NCBI RefSeq assembly: GCF_002101735.1
Contig: NZ_LQPE01000168.1
Coordinates: 1 to 39,270 of the forward strand
Direction of reading: 5' to 3'
Source of the DNA: Mycobacterium kyorinense
GTDB lineage: Bacteria; Actinomycetota; Actinomycetes; Mycobacteriales; Mycobacteriaceae
Length of the DNA stretch: 39,270 bases
Shown here: positions 13,975-21,997 of the stretch, piece after piece
Numbering within the stretch: the stretch's first letter is position 1
How the letters are laid out: every line of letters starts with the position of its first letter
Notes under the pieces: generated by a model
The model's database searches: none
Seen by the model: the letters and a program-made list of their open reading frames with translations, nothing else
Told to the model about the DNA's origin: nothing
Translations under genes and position numbers: made by a program

Positions 13975-15917
13975 TGACCCCACCCCCAGGCCCAGGTGTG
14001 TATCTGGTCACCCCGGAAGGAACCTGGCGCGTGCACGACAGCGACGAGGCCGCCGACGTCGTGTGTGTGCTCACTGAGCAACACGCCGACAAGGTCGACG
14101 AGCCCATGCAGGCTCTGTCACGCCAACAGGTCGCCACCCAATTAGGGCGCGGAATCCCCGCCGATTTCCCCTCAGAAGACATCGTTACCGGCGCCCCCCA
14201 CCAGGGCGGCACACGAGGATGGTGGGAGAGCACGGTGCAGCGCTACCTACTCACGCAAGAGCAGCGCCGCGATCAAGGCGCCGTGACTACCGCCTCCCCG
14301 GCAGGCCGTCCGCAAGGCGAAACACCGGCTCCAACGGATGCCCATCCCGAGGCGCCGCCCGGAGATGCCTGGCCGTTGAAGTCGCGGCAATGGAGCGATG
14401 TGGACCTTAGCGGTGTCGATCAGCGTGTTCTGCTTGTCACAACAAAGGGCCTTGTCACCCCCTCGGGAGTCGTCAAATCGGGGCCACTGACCTCGCCGGC
14501 GCGGCTCGGGGAGGTCGTCTGCAGACGGCGGTGGTCAACCCCTCCCGGCGGCGCTGACCCGCAATTGTGGATTTTCCCAGAGGCATTGGAGGCCATCGGT
14601 TTTCAGATCGACGGCCAGGTCGACAGCGAGTTACCCGGCGTGGTCGCGGCGTTCTTCGACTGCACCGTCAAGTACCACAAATCCGGGTGGTTCACATGCG
14701 AGTTCGACGCCCAAATCCATGGCGGGGAGACCCGCAGCGCCGACATCGTGCTGATTCCATATCTACCCCTAGACCCGTCGCCATCGCGGCCGATGGACCG
14801 CGGCGTGGCCGGCATCCAGGGAACAGAAACCGAACTTCCCGACGACGAGGAACCGGCGGCACACCTGCTCGGCGACAGGATCGCGTGGCTCTACGGCATC
14901 GAAGGAGCCCTGCCGGCCCCGCGCTGGTCCCAGGTCGGCGCGCACATCGAGGAAGCCAAACGGCGCACCGCGAAACCGAAGCCGAAGAACACCAAAGGCG
15001 CAGCACCGCAACTGGTCCCGTGCCCACTACCGATCGAGATCACCTCGACAGGAAAAATGCCCTACCAGTGGTGGGGGCCGGAGGGAGTCGATACCGGCGC
15101 CGAAACCGAAGACGGCGGGGTTGCACGGCGCCGGGGCGTCCGGGTCAAAAAGACCCCACACCGTCCACGGGGTAACACCGTCGATGTCGAGGTCGACCAG
15201 CAGGCCGCATATTTACCGTCGGCGGAGGGCCTGTACCTCGGCTACGGAAAGCCTGACTGGCACACGCCCGACCCGTCGGTGTTCAACGATCCCCACCCAC
15301 CCTTCGGGGTATTTCAGGTGACGACGCCCGCGGCGACCGAACTTTGCGGGCTGCACCGAAAGTTGCCGCTGCCGCATCCGGCGATGCGGTGGGACGAACC
15401 GACCACCTGGTGGGCGACCACCGCAGACGTCCGTCAGTTGACGGCCGCTCCCGAGATCGGTGGGGCAGGGATTTCGTGGGCCGAACTGCAAATCGACTCC
15501 GCCTGGGTGTGGCCCGAGCAGCATCAATGGCTCAAAGGGTTCGCTAAAGAGCTGCGCAGCAAGCGCATCGAAGCCGTCACCGCTGGCCGCGAAGACTACA
15601 CCGAGATGATCAAAGCGATCTACACCAGCTTCTTCGGCCGGCTGGAAGCCGTCGGTGAAGGAAGCTGGAAGTATCCACTCCTTCATCTCCAACAGCCGGC
15701 CTGGTACGCCGCGATCGAAGCGGTAACCCGTGCCCGCGCCATGAAATACGCCGTCCGCATCGCCAACGACCACGGGGTATACCCCGTCGGGTGGTGGGCA
15801 GACGCGTGGTTCTACCGAGTTCCCGCCAAATTCGACCTGAGCCTCCTCGAGGATCCCCTCCGCGACGGTGTGCGCACAAACGGCAGTTACCGACTCAAAA
15901 ACGTTGTGCGGCACTAG
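13974..15917 (+). CDS. Tap-like telomere-associated protein with polymerase-like C-terminus
   Basis: A 647-residue protein whose layout matches the telomere-associated protein Tap of Streptomyces linear replicons, as I recall that family. A middle domain (about 195-270: PQLWIFPEALEAIGF, KYHKSGWFTCEF, VLIPYLPLD) corresponds to the Tap segment with LTAAAAERFGLP. The C-terminal 240 residues have three ordered motifs: EVDQQAAYLPS (Asp408), MIKAIYTSFFGRLE (Lys547, Gly555) and YPVGWWADAWFY (Asp610). Tap has LDINTAFL, LTAIKATVKGGIGKL and YPVAVLSDCVVYL at the same places. The spacing also mirrors motifs A, B and C of family B DNA polymerases. The N-terminal HTH of Streptomyces Tap is not evident. Tap binds telomere 3' overhangs and recruits the terminal protein. 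AAGGAG precedes the ATG, and the terminal-protein-like gene follows after two bases. Confidence 0.7.
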   Translation: MTPPPGPGVYLVTPEGTWRVHDSDEAADVVCVLTEQHADKVDEPMQALSRQQVATQLGRGIPADFPSEDIVTGAPHQGGTRGWWESTVQRYLLTQEQRRDQGAVTTASPAGRPQGETPAPTDAHPEAPPGDAWPLKSRQWSDVDLSGVDQRVLLVTTKGLVTPSGVVKSGPLTSPARLGEVVCRRRWSTPPGGADPQLWIFPEALEAIGFQIDGQVDSELPGVVAAFFDCTVKYHKSGWFTCEFDAQIHGGETRSADIVLIPYLPLDPSPSRPMDRGVAGIQGTETELPDDEEPAAHLLGDRIAWLYGIEGALPAPRWSQVGAHIEEAKRRTAKPKPKNTKGAAPQLVPCPLPIEITSTGKMPYQWWGPEGVDTGAETEDGGVARRRGVRVKKTPHRPRGNTVDVEVDQQAAYLPSAEGLYLGYGKPDWHTPDPSVFNDPHPPFGVFQVTTPAATELCGLHRKLPLPHPAMRWDEPTTWWATTADVRQLTAAPEIGGAGISWAELQIDSAWVWPEQHQWLKGFAKELRSKRIEAVTAGREDYTEMIKAIYTSFFGRLEAVGEGSWKYPLLHLQQPAWYAAIEAVTRARAMKYAVRIANDHGVYPVGWWADAWFYRVPAKFDLSLLEDPLRDGVRTNGSYRLKNVVRH

Positions 15918-15919
15918 CC

Positions 15920-16636
15920 ATGAGATGGGCTCAGATGGCCGAGGAACCCACAGGGCCGCGGTTCCAGGACTGCTTCAACGATCTCGTGGAGCGCCGCCTA
16001 AACGAGCTAGGCCGCGCCTGGGCCGACGTCAATGCCCGCAGCCGCCGAGCCGAAGCAGCGCGCCGTGCACGAGAGGAGATGGTGCGCCGCATCGAGACTC
16101 GGACCGGGCGGCGTTACGCAACCTCGACCATCGCCCGTTGGGTCGCCCGCAATACATGGCCGCCGCGCATCGACACGTTCTGGTTTGAACGCTGGGCCGC
16201 CATCGACCGGGCAGGCGGCATCGACGCCATGGCCGCCGCCACCGGATCAAGTCGCCACCGGGTCGTCGCTTGGCGCGATTCGCCGGATCCTGCGGCGCCT
16301 CCACCCGGCCGCATTCCGCCGCGCAAGCGCAAACCCACAGCCGAGCCCCAGGAGATCGGCGTCGAAACGCGTGGAATTCTGCGGATCGGCGAAACCGAGC
16401 AACACAACAAACGCATCCCCACCGATCCGGCCCGCGACTACGAAGTCTTGGAGGCAGCGCCGGACTCAGGCATCCTCGAAGCGTGGTTCGACAATGACAT
16501 CGACACCCTCATGGATTTGCTCAGCGATGCCATCACCGAGCAAGTCACCGCCTTCTGGGATGTTGCCCAGTATTACGACGCCCGCTACACGGTGACCGAA
16601 ATCGTCCAGTTCTTGCCCAGCATCGAAGGCCAGTGA
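15920..16636 (+). CDS. Tpg-like terminal protein
   Basis: A 238-residue basic protein. It has paired helix-turn-helix segments: RRIETRTGRRYATSTIARWV (about 54-75) and GIDAMAAATGSSRHRVVAWR (about 96-116). A basic Pro/Arg/Lys linker follows, then IGVETRGILRIGETEQHNKR (about 146-168) and an acidic helical C-terminus with LLSDAITEQVTAFW. Streptomyces Tpg shows the same order: HTH, basic linker, a VDTRARIGYTA strand, then an acidic RLQELIAEALQEVYF helix. Tpg is attached to the 5' ends of linear DNA and primes end patching. This one is longer than the usual 185 residues, the extra length being N-terminal. It follows the Tap-like gene after two bases, the same order as tap-tpg in Streptomyces. Start at ATG 15920; ATG 15935 is possible. 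Which residue would carry DNA cannot be assigned. Confidence 0.62.
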   Translation: MRWAQMAEEPTGPRFQDCFNDLVERRLNELGRAWADVNARSRRAEAARRAREEMVRRIETRTGRRYATSTIARWVARNTWPPRIDTFWFERWAAIDRAGGIDAMAAATGSSRHRVVAWRDSPDPAAPPPGRIPPRKRKPTAEPQEIGVETRGILRIGETEQHNKRIPTDPARDYEVLEAAPDSGILEAWFDNDIDTLMDLLSDAITEQVTAFWDVAQYYDARYTVTEIVQFLPSIEGQ

Positions 16637-16707
16637 CCCAGCCCGAAAATAGCCTCCGACGAATAGCGGGGAGGACGTCTTTTCGGGAAGGAAGGAACCA
16701 TGCAGCA

Positions 16708-17517
16708 ATGACAAGCCGAAACGACGAGGCCAACGCCGTAAGCCTGGTCGATCATTCGGTGCTGCGACGAGCCGTCGCCGAGTTCGCCGCGCAGCCCGGC
16801 CAACAACGCTGCTACGACGTGTTGCGGTCGTGCATGTACGGTGAGCTGCTTCTCGACACCACCGGCTCTAGCGCGCTCACCGGTACCCCGTTCGCCCACG
16901 GATCCGAGCTGAGAATTCACGGGGGAAGCGGCCCCAACGGCGGAAAAGCGTTGTTCGCGTTCACCCGCAACGAGGAGATCGCCCGCAGGCACCCGCCTGG
17001 CACCGCCACCCAGTCGTTGGTCCAATCCGCTGTAGCGACACTAGAGTTCGCCCGCAGCCAGGGCTACGCCTGGCTCTACATCGATCCCGCCGGGCCGACG
17101 TGTGCGCTTTCGGCGACTGAGATTGACTTCGCATTGCGCAACCCGAACAACGAGACCATCAAGAAAGCCCTGGCCGACTTCAGCGACGGGTTAATCGACC
17201 GCCAGGCGGTGCTGCAGGTGCTGCGGCAAGACGGCCCGCTGCTGCTGGGCGCCGACGACTCAGTGGCCGGCAAGGTCGGTATCCGCGTACTAGAGCACGA
17301 CGAGGGCTCGAGCCTGCTCGCTTTCACCAGCGCGCCCGAGGTCGTCGCCTACAACCCCGCCGACGCGGTCATGGCGCTGACCACCCACCAGGTTCTCGGC
17401 CGCCTCCGCGAACAAGGCCACCGCGGAATCGTCATCAACCCCGCCCGACCCCACATTGCATTCTCGATCACCGAACTGTTCGGCGGCGACCCCGACCACG
17501 CCGCCGGTGCGCACTAA
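16708..17517 (+). CDS. Tandem SseB-domain protein
   Basis: A 269-residue protein with two related halves of the SseB N-terminal type. The first runs from LRRAVAEFAAQPGQQRCYDV through LYIDPAGPTCALSATEIDFAL, the second from IKKALADFSDGLIDRQAVLQ through IVINPARPHIAFSITELF. Each half ends in the hallmark pattern [LI]-x-[IV]-[DN]-P-A-x-P-x-x-A-[LF]-S. SseB domains act as scaffold or binding modules with no known catalysis. Start chosen at ATG 16708 with a GGAAGGAAGG tract upstream; a GTG at 16633 overlaps the terminal-protein-like stop by four bases and is an equal alternative. Its position makes it part of the telomere-type operon, perhaps by co-transcription only. Confidence 0.7.
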   Translation: MTSRNDEANAVSLVDHSVLRRAVAEFAAQPGQQRCYDVLRSCMYGELLLDTTGSSALTGTPFAHGSELRIHGGSGPNGGKALFAFTRNEEIARRHPPGTATQSLVQSAVATLEFARSQGYAWLYIDPAGPTCALSATEIDFALRNPNNETIKKALADFSDGLIDRQAVLQVLRQDGPLLLGADDSVAGKVGIRVLEHDEGSSLLAFTSAPEVVAYNPADAVMALTTHQVLGRLREQGHRGIVINPARPHIAFSITELFGGDPDHAAGAH

Positions 17518-17544
17518 ACCACGTTCACATCAGGGGATGAGGGC

Positions 17545-18039
17545 GTGGCAGATTTGACCGGGCGCGATTTTGCGAAAGCGCGCGAAATCTTCTTCAACTA
17601 CGACGGCTCGCGCTTCTACATGTCACGTGACGGCGTCGAGGCAGAGTACGAAAGCTTCTCGGTGCCCAAAGAGGTTGAAAACAAGTGGCTTGAGGAGCTC
17701 ACTACACACAAGTTGAGCATGCTCGGCGAATCCGGCAACTGGTGGGTGGTCTACTTCCTGTGCAACAAGCGCGACTGCCGTCATCTGTCGCATTTGCTCA
17801 GCGCCGAGCCTTTGGGCGCGTTCTGGCAACGCTGCGCCTACCTTGAAGTCCTGCTCGACTATGTTGGTGTCTGCTCGCAGGGCTACTGCGCCAGCGATAT
17901 TCAGGCAGCAGCGCAATACGTGCTCGACCATGCACAAGGCCTCTCCCCAGAGGAGGCTCCCAGTGAGCAGTTGCGCCAACGCGTTCGCCGCGTCATCGAG
18001 TCTGCTGCAGCCCTGCGTTCGACCACCGCGGACGAGTAG
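17545..18039 (+). CDS. Hypothetical protein, unrecognised
   Basis: A 164-residue soluble protein starting at GTG 17545, 27 bases after the SseB-type gene. It is rich in aromatic residues at the N-terminus (EIFFNYDGSRFYMSRDGVEAEY) and helical later (LGAFWQRCAYLEVLLDYV, SDIQAAAQYVLDHAQ, QLRQRVRRVIESAAAL). It contains scattered cysteines (CNKRDC, CSQGYC) that could bind metal, but no standard finger spacing. I do not recognise a family. Gene order suggests co-expression with the upstream operon. Confidence 0.6.
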   Translation: MADLTGRDFAKAREIFFNYDGSRFYMSRDGVEAEYESFSVPKEVENKWLEELTTHKLSMLGESGNWWVVYFLCNKRDCRHLSHLLSAEPLGAFWQRCAYLEVLLDYVGVCSQGYCASDIQAAAQYVLDHAQGLSPEEAPSEQLRQRVRRVIESAAALRSTTADE

Positions 18040-18191
18040 TCGCGGTCGCGACTTACTGCGGGCGGTGTAATGGGCGCTCGTCGACGTGTCGCCGCCAAAA
18101 CCGCGGGTGGGTACAAGGCACGATAGGAACCAGGGGCGGCACCCGCCCGCGACCAGTTCGGACGGGGCCGGTTTTTGGGGGGAATACCGCG

Positions 18192-18401
18192 GTGAGGACT
18201 GCCTGTAGAGCAACGGCGGCGGGGGTACAGCCGGGCTGGCGAATAGATGCACCCGACCGGTGGGCGCAGCTGCGCGTGACCACCGTCAGCGAGCTGCCCG
18301 GCGGGCATATCCGCATCGCCGGCACCTTCATCGAAGGGCACGGAAAGTCAGTGAGCTACGAGCTCGACGCGGGCTACCCAGTCGTGGTGCAACAGGAGTG
18401 A
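18192..18401 (+). CDS. Small hypothetical protein
   Basis: A 69-residue protein starting at GTG 18192. The C-terminal 50 residues read like a small beta-rich domain (WAQLRVTTVSELPGGHIRIAG, then SYELDAGYPVVVQ). No family recognised. The 152 bases before it contain a G-rich stretch and an 18-codon ORF (18070-18126) that I do not call. Confidence 0.5.
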   Translation: MRTACRATAAGVQPGWRIDAPDRWAQLRVTTVSELPGGHIRIAGTFIEGHGKSVSYELDAGYPVVVQQE

Positions 18402-18490
18402 ATGGTCCCGGTCGGTCTTCTCGCGGCGCAGCGGGAACGGTTGGGGCACAGCGCAGTTCACCGCACATTGTCAGGGGGTTACGAAACACG

Positions 18491-18940
18491 ATGATGGCTA
18501 TCGACGGCAAGCACTGTCTGTGGTGTGGAAGGACGTTAAACCGCTCAGACTTGCCTGGGCAGCTGTACTGCAGCGCAGGGCATCGCACCAAACAACGCGA
18601 GCATCGCACGAAGCTGCTGGACCGTGCGATCGTGGCCTGCCCCACGCCGCAGAAAATGGCTTACCCCTACCGGGGGACGGCTTTTCGCGCAGCGGCCACC
18701 TACCGCCAGTACGCCTACCTGTGCGGCTGCGGTGTATACCACCTCACGAGCAACCCTGGCCGCCGCGGTCGACGCACACTGGGGCGGCACACGGTGAACC
18801 AACTGGCCCGCGAGTTGCGCGCCAGCTCCGTCGCCCGGTCCAGGCCGGGCCCGACTCGACCCACACCGCCCCGACACGGGCGCCATGAATCCACCGGCGG
18901 ATGTTCCGAATGCGGTGCCGGTGGCTGCAGAGCCGCCTAA
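18491..18940 (+). CDS. Zinc-ribbon hypothetical protein
   Basis: A 149-residue basic protein. A treble-clef/zinc-ribbon begins at residue 9 (CLWCGRTLNRSDLPGQLYCS, then AGHR), giving C-x2-C-x14-C-x3-H. A second cysteine pair (CGCGVYH) follows in the middle, and there is a Cys-rich C-terminal tail (CSECGAGGC). The long Arg/Pro-rich segment between suggests nucleic-acid binding. Start at the first of two ATG codons at 18491. Function not known; similar small zinc proteins are common in actinobacterial plasmids and phages. Confidence 0.6.
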   Translation: MMAIDGKHCLWCGRTLNRSDLPGQLYCSAGHRTKQREHRTKLLDRAIVACPTPQKMAYPYRGTAFRAAATYRQYAYLCGCGVYHLTSNPGRRGRRTLGRHTVNQLARELRASSVARSRPGPTRPTPPRHGRHESTGGCSECGAGGCRAA

Positions 18941-18973
18941 GACCACCAAACACTATGAACGAGAGAAATTTCC

Positions 18974-19360
18974 ATGGCTTATACGACAATTCCTGTCTGC
19001 TACCGCGACTACGCAGATTACCGATGGCACGGAGATATCCGGCTCGAGGGCGCAATCACCCCACAACAGGTTGCGGCGCTGCGCGCAGCACTTGTCGATG
19101 GCGCACTCTATGCGCCCCTGCAGGTCGGGCTGACCCACTGCGGCGCGGAGGAGTCTCCTATGTTTCCTGGCGTCAACGACCACGGCTGGCATGAAATGGA
19201 TCTCGATGGCATCACCATCGATGAGTGGCGGCCGAGCCGGCTTGGGTGCGTCAGCGGGCCCGACGAGGCGGGCACCGTCGCGGAGTTCGTGGCCAGGATG
19301 CAACGCGCTGCCGCCGTTGGCTGGCAACCACTGCTGCCGGGCCTGTTGTCGGGAACCTGA
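18974..19360 (+). CDS. Hypothetical protein, plasmid/phage type
   Basis: A 128-residue protein starting at ATG 18974. It has an N-terminal strand-rich part (YTTIPVCYRDYADYRWHGDI), a helix (TPQQVAALRAALVDG) and a conserved-looking HCGAEESPMFPGVNDHGWHE segment, then a C-terminal helix (EAGTVAEFVARMQRAAAVGW). The HC...H...H...E pattern might bind metal, but no known family is recognised. One base separates its stop from the next start, so it is in the same operon. Confidence 0.6.
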   Translation: MAYTTIPVCYRDYADYRWHGDIRLEGAITPQQVAALRAALVDGALYAPLQVGLTHCGAEESPMFPGVNDHGWHEMDLDGITIDEWRPSRLGCVSGPDEAGTVAEFVARMQRAAAVGWQPLLPGLLSGT

Positions 19361-19361
19361 C

Positions 19362-19739
19362 ATGGGGGAGTTCAGCCTCGATGAACGCGACCGGCAGATC
19401 GTAGCTGCGGCGGCACGCTCCCGCGAGTCGTTGACCGGATTCCTTGTCGGGGACTGGGTCATCTTCGCTGACGGTGCGCGGCGGCGCATCGCTCACGTGT
19501 GGCCTGACGGTGTTCAAACCTGCGCCGGGGGCCGCTTCCATCTAAGTGACGGTGGGGCCATGCAGTTCAGCGGCCAGCCATCTCCCACGACGCCGCAGTC
19601 GGTGCTGGAGATGGCCGGCTGGCGTGAACCGGCGTCCGCGTGGATCTTTCATCACGGTGTTCTCGGGGCGGGCAGGGGTGTGGAGGTCGTGGTCGACGTG
19701 TCCGTGTGGCGCGCAACGATTCCCGCACCGCAACTGTGA
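19362..19739 (+). CDS. Hypothetical protein
   Basis: A 125-residue protein starting at ATG 19362, directly after the preceding stop. The middle resembles a short beta-barrel (FLVGDWVIFADGARRRIAHV, RFHLSDGGAMQFSG), and the end has VEVVVDVSVWRATIP. No family recognised. The open frame extends upstream to 19191, but that part overlaps the previous gene and is not used. It is likely co-transcribed with its neighbours. Confidence 0.55.
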   Translation: MGEFSLDERDRQIVAAAARSRESLTGFLVGDWVIFADGARRRIAHVWPDGVQTCAGGRFHLSDGGAMQFSGQPSPTTPQSVLEMAGWREPASAWIFHHGVLGAGRGVEVVVDVSVWRATIPAPQL

Positions 19740-19742
19740 CCG

Positions 19743-19985
19743 ATGGCGACAGACATACTCGCAGTGGCGTCGGAGCGTGAGAGGGCAACGGCGTTGAGCA
19801 GGGCGTCGCGGCCTGTGAAAGACCCTCGGCAGGAACGAGCAGCTACAGACTTCGTTGCTCATGTGGATCACCTCCAGTTACAGGTTCCGGCGGTCGCGGG
19901 GAAGTTCGACAGCACCTTCAGGGAAAGGGTGGGCATGATTACATCGACCAACACAGCGGACGGTGATCTGGCGGTGTCGTCATGA
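19743..19985 (+). CDS. Small hypothetical protein
   Basis: An 80-residue hydrophilic protein starting at ATG 19743, three bases after the previous stop. The N-terminal half is charged (ASERERATALSRASRPVKD). No motif recognised. Its stop overlaps the ATG of the winged-helix gene by four bases (ATGA at 19982), which supports it as a translated gene. Confidence 0.45.
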   Translation: MATDILAVASERERATALSRASRPVKDPRQERAATDFVAHVDHLQLQVPAVAGKFDSTFRERVGMITSTNTADGDLAVSS

Positions 19986-21067
19986 CTCGGACCGTTTCAC
20001 GCCCTACCCAAATGATCCGTGACGCACTGATCGTGGCTCTGCGCGCCCAAGGCCAGCCGATGAGTTCGGGCGAGTTAGTGAAGCACATGCCGTGGATCCG
20101 CAGAGACCAGCCATCGCCACATCCAAACCACTGGCGGTGCGACGGTTTACCAGAGGATGAACCGCGGCCCGGCTTGTGTGTGCGGGTGCTGCGTTGCACC
20201 GGTGCGATCCATACGGTTGATCGGCGGCCGCAAAGCTTTGAGCTCCACGCTCATTTGAAAGCGTTGGCGCGCAACGGGCTGGTGCGGTCGGCCGCTGGGA
20301 CTGTTCCTGGCCGGCACAACCTATGGGAACTGACCGATGCCGGGTTGGCCAATGGTGAGATCGAGCAGCTGCGCAGCATTATCGACCTCGACCACATGAG
20401 CGTGGATTGGCGCTCAGAGCTGGTTGTCGATGTCGTCGACGCAGCGCCGGCGCGGGCTCAGGTCTCTGCCGCCGAAAGCTCGGTGATTGACTGGCAGCGT
20501 GTTGTTGACGGACTAGGACGGTTCGACGACACCGAATTCGCCGCGGACCGATCGCATCTGCTCACCGCCGACACCTACCGGTATGTGATAGCGACTGCGC
20601 CCGGCGGTACCGCGACCGCGGCCCGCCAGTTGGAGCTGACCGGAGGTGTCGACAGCGGCTACGCCGCGATGACGCTGCACGGTGGGCGCCGCGTCGCGAT
20701 AGCCGTGGCAGATCTTCGGTCCGAAACGTCACGGATGGCCGCGGCCGCCAAGATCATGGAGGCCCTCTACCGGACGTCGCGATTCGACGCCGAGGAACGT
20801 GTGCTGATCCTGATTGCAGGACTCGCGGCACGCAGTCAAATCGAAACCCATCTGGGTGTGTTCTCGGCTGCCTGCCGTATGCCGTTCGTCTTGCAGTTCG
20901 ACCGGGCAGCGTTGGCGGGACTGGCCTTTGACGGATTTCCCCACTTCGGCCCGGACCTGACGCTGACCAGACTGGCCCGCCGCGACAGTGTCGCGCACCA
21001 CCACCACATCCTCGCGCTCAGTGTTGGTCTTCGTGAGGACTTTACCGCTCCAGGAGGTGCACCGTGA
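19982..21067 (+). CDS. Winged-helix protein coupled to DUF5131
   Basis: A 361-residue protein. The N-terminal 120 residues look like a winged helix: MIRDALIVALRAQGQPMSSG then ELVKHMPW, and LKALARNGLVRSAAGTVPGR followed by NLWELTDAGL, a helix-turn-helix with a wing. Between them lies a Cys/His-containing insert (HWRCDG, CVRVLRCTG). The C-terminal 200 residues alternate strands and helices (RRVAIAVADLRSETSRMAAA, ERVLILIAGLAA, RMPFVLQFDRAALAGLAFD) and are not recognised. The gene overlaps the DUF5131 gene by GTGA, so the two are made together. A role in DNA binding for the N-terminus is a fair inference; the activity of the C-terminus is open. Confidence 0.6.
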   Translation: MTRTVSRPTQMIRDALIVALRAQGQPMSSGELVKHMPWIRRDQPSPHPNHWRCDGLPEDEPRPGLCVRVLRCTGAIHTVDRRPQSFELHAHLKALARNGLVRSAAGTVPGRHNLWELTDAGLANGEIEQLRSIIDLDHMSVDWRSELVVDVVDAAPARAQVSAAESSVIDWQRVVDGLGRFDDTEFAADRSHLLTADTYRYVIATAPGGTATAARQLELTGGVDSGYAAMTLHGGRRVAIAVADLRSETSRMAAAAKIMEALYRTSRFDAEERVLILIAGLAARSQIETHLGVFSAACRMPFVLQFDRAALAGLAFDGFPHFGPDLTLTRLARRDSVAHHHHILALSVGLREDFTAPGGAP

Positions 21068-21996
21068 CCGCGTCGCGGATCGAATGGACCGAGGTTACGT
21101 GGAATCCGACGACTGGGTGTGACCGTGTCTCGCCCGGATGCGATAACTGCTATGCGTTGGCCTTAGCCAAGCGGCTCAAGGCGATGGGCTCACCGAAGTA
21201 TCAGGCCGACGGTGATCCCCGAACGAGTGGACCAGGTTTCGGTGTCACGGTGCACCCAAGCGTGATCGACGAGCCACTCAGCTGGCGCGTACCGCGAAAA
21301 GTGTTCGTAAACAGCATGTCTGACATTGGCCACGCCCGTATTGGCCGTTCCGCCTTGGCCAGGATTTGGGCGGTGATGGCCCTGACGACACGGCACCAGT
21401 ACCAAATACTCACGAAGCGGCCGCGTCGACTCGCGCAGATTCTGTCGCATACGGAATTCGTCGGCGCGGTGGCCCGGGAGGCATCAGACATCATCGGCAG
21501 CACACCGGCACACCTTGGGCGCTGGCGACTCGACGTGGGCGGACATCGAATCGCCGGCGATCGGCGGATCGGCGGAGGCTGGACCAGGACTGGGACCGGT
21601 GAACACGCGGTGTGGTCTCCTCCGTGGCCATTGCCGAACGTATGGCTCGGGACATCGATCGAATCGGACGAATATTGCTGGCGCGCTGATGTTTTGCGGG
21701 CGGCTCCCGCTGCTGTCCGCTTCCTTTCGCTGGAGCCGCTGCTGGGGCGGTTACCGAGCCTCGACCTCGCCCAGATCGATTGGGTGATCGTCGGCGGCGA
21801 GAGCGGGCCCCGCCACCGGCCGCTGCAGTTGAGCTGGGTCCGCGACATCCGTGACCGCTGCGTTGAGCAGCGGATCCCCTTCTTCTTCAAACAGGTCGGT
21901 GGCGTAACAGCCAAGGCCGGCGGCCGGATGTTGGACGGCCGCACCTGGGATAACTACCCGGAAACCGGCCACCTCGCCGAGGCGGTGCTGTCGTGA
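21064..21996 (+). CDS. DUF5131 / phage Gp37-Gp68 family protein
   Basis: A 310-residue member of the phage Gp37/Gp68 (DUF5131) family. The hallmark start is present: IEWTEVTWNPTTGCDRVSPG followed by CDNCYA, giving three cysteines at 19, 26 and 29, a possible iron-sulfur or metal site with a radical-SAM-like look. The conserved FVNSMSDIGH, ILTKRPRR, NVWLGTSIES and the C-terminal VGGESGPRHRPLQLSWVRDI then RDRCVEQRIPFFFKQVGG segments are all there. The biochemical function of the family is not established to my knowledge; in many genomes it pairs with TcmP, a different partner from the winged-helix protein here. Start at GTG 21064, overlapping the upstream stop by four bases. Confidence 0.85.
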   Translation: MTASRIEWTEVTWNPTTGCDRVSPGCDNCYALALAKRLKAMGSPKYQADGDPRTSGPGFGVTVHPSVIDEPLSWRVPRKVFVNSMSDIGHARIGRSALARIWAVMALTTRHQYQILTKRPRRLAQILSHTEFVGAVAREASDIIGSTPAHLGRWRLDVGGHRIAGDRRIGGGWTRTGTGEHAVWSPPWPLPNVWLGTSIESDEYCWRADVLRAAPAAVRFLSLEPLLGRLPSLDLAQIDWVIVGGESGPRHRPLQLSWVRDIRDRCVEQRIPFFFKQVGGVTAKAGGRMLDGRTWDNYPETGHLAEAVLS

Positions 21997-21997
21997 C

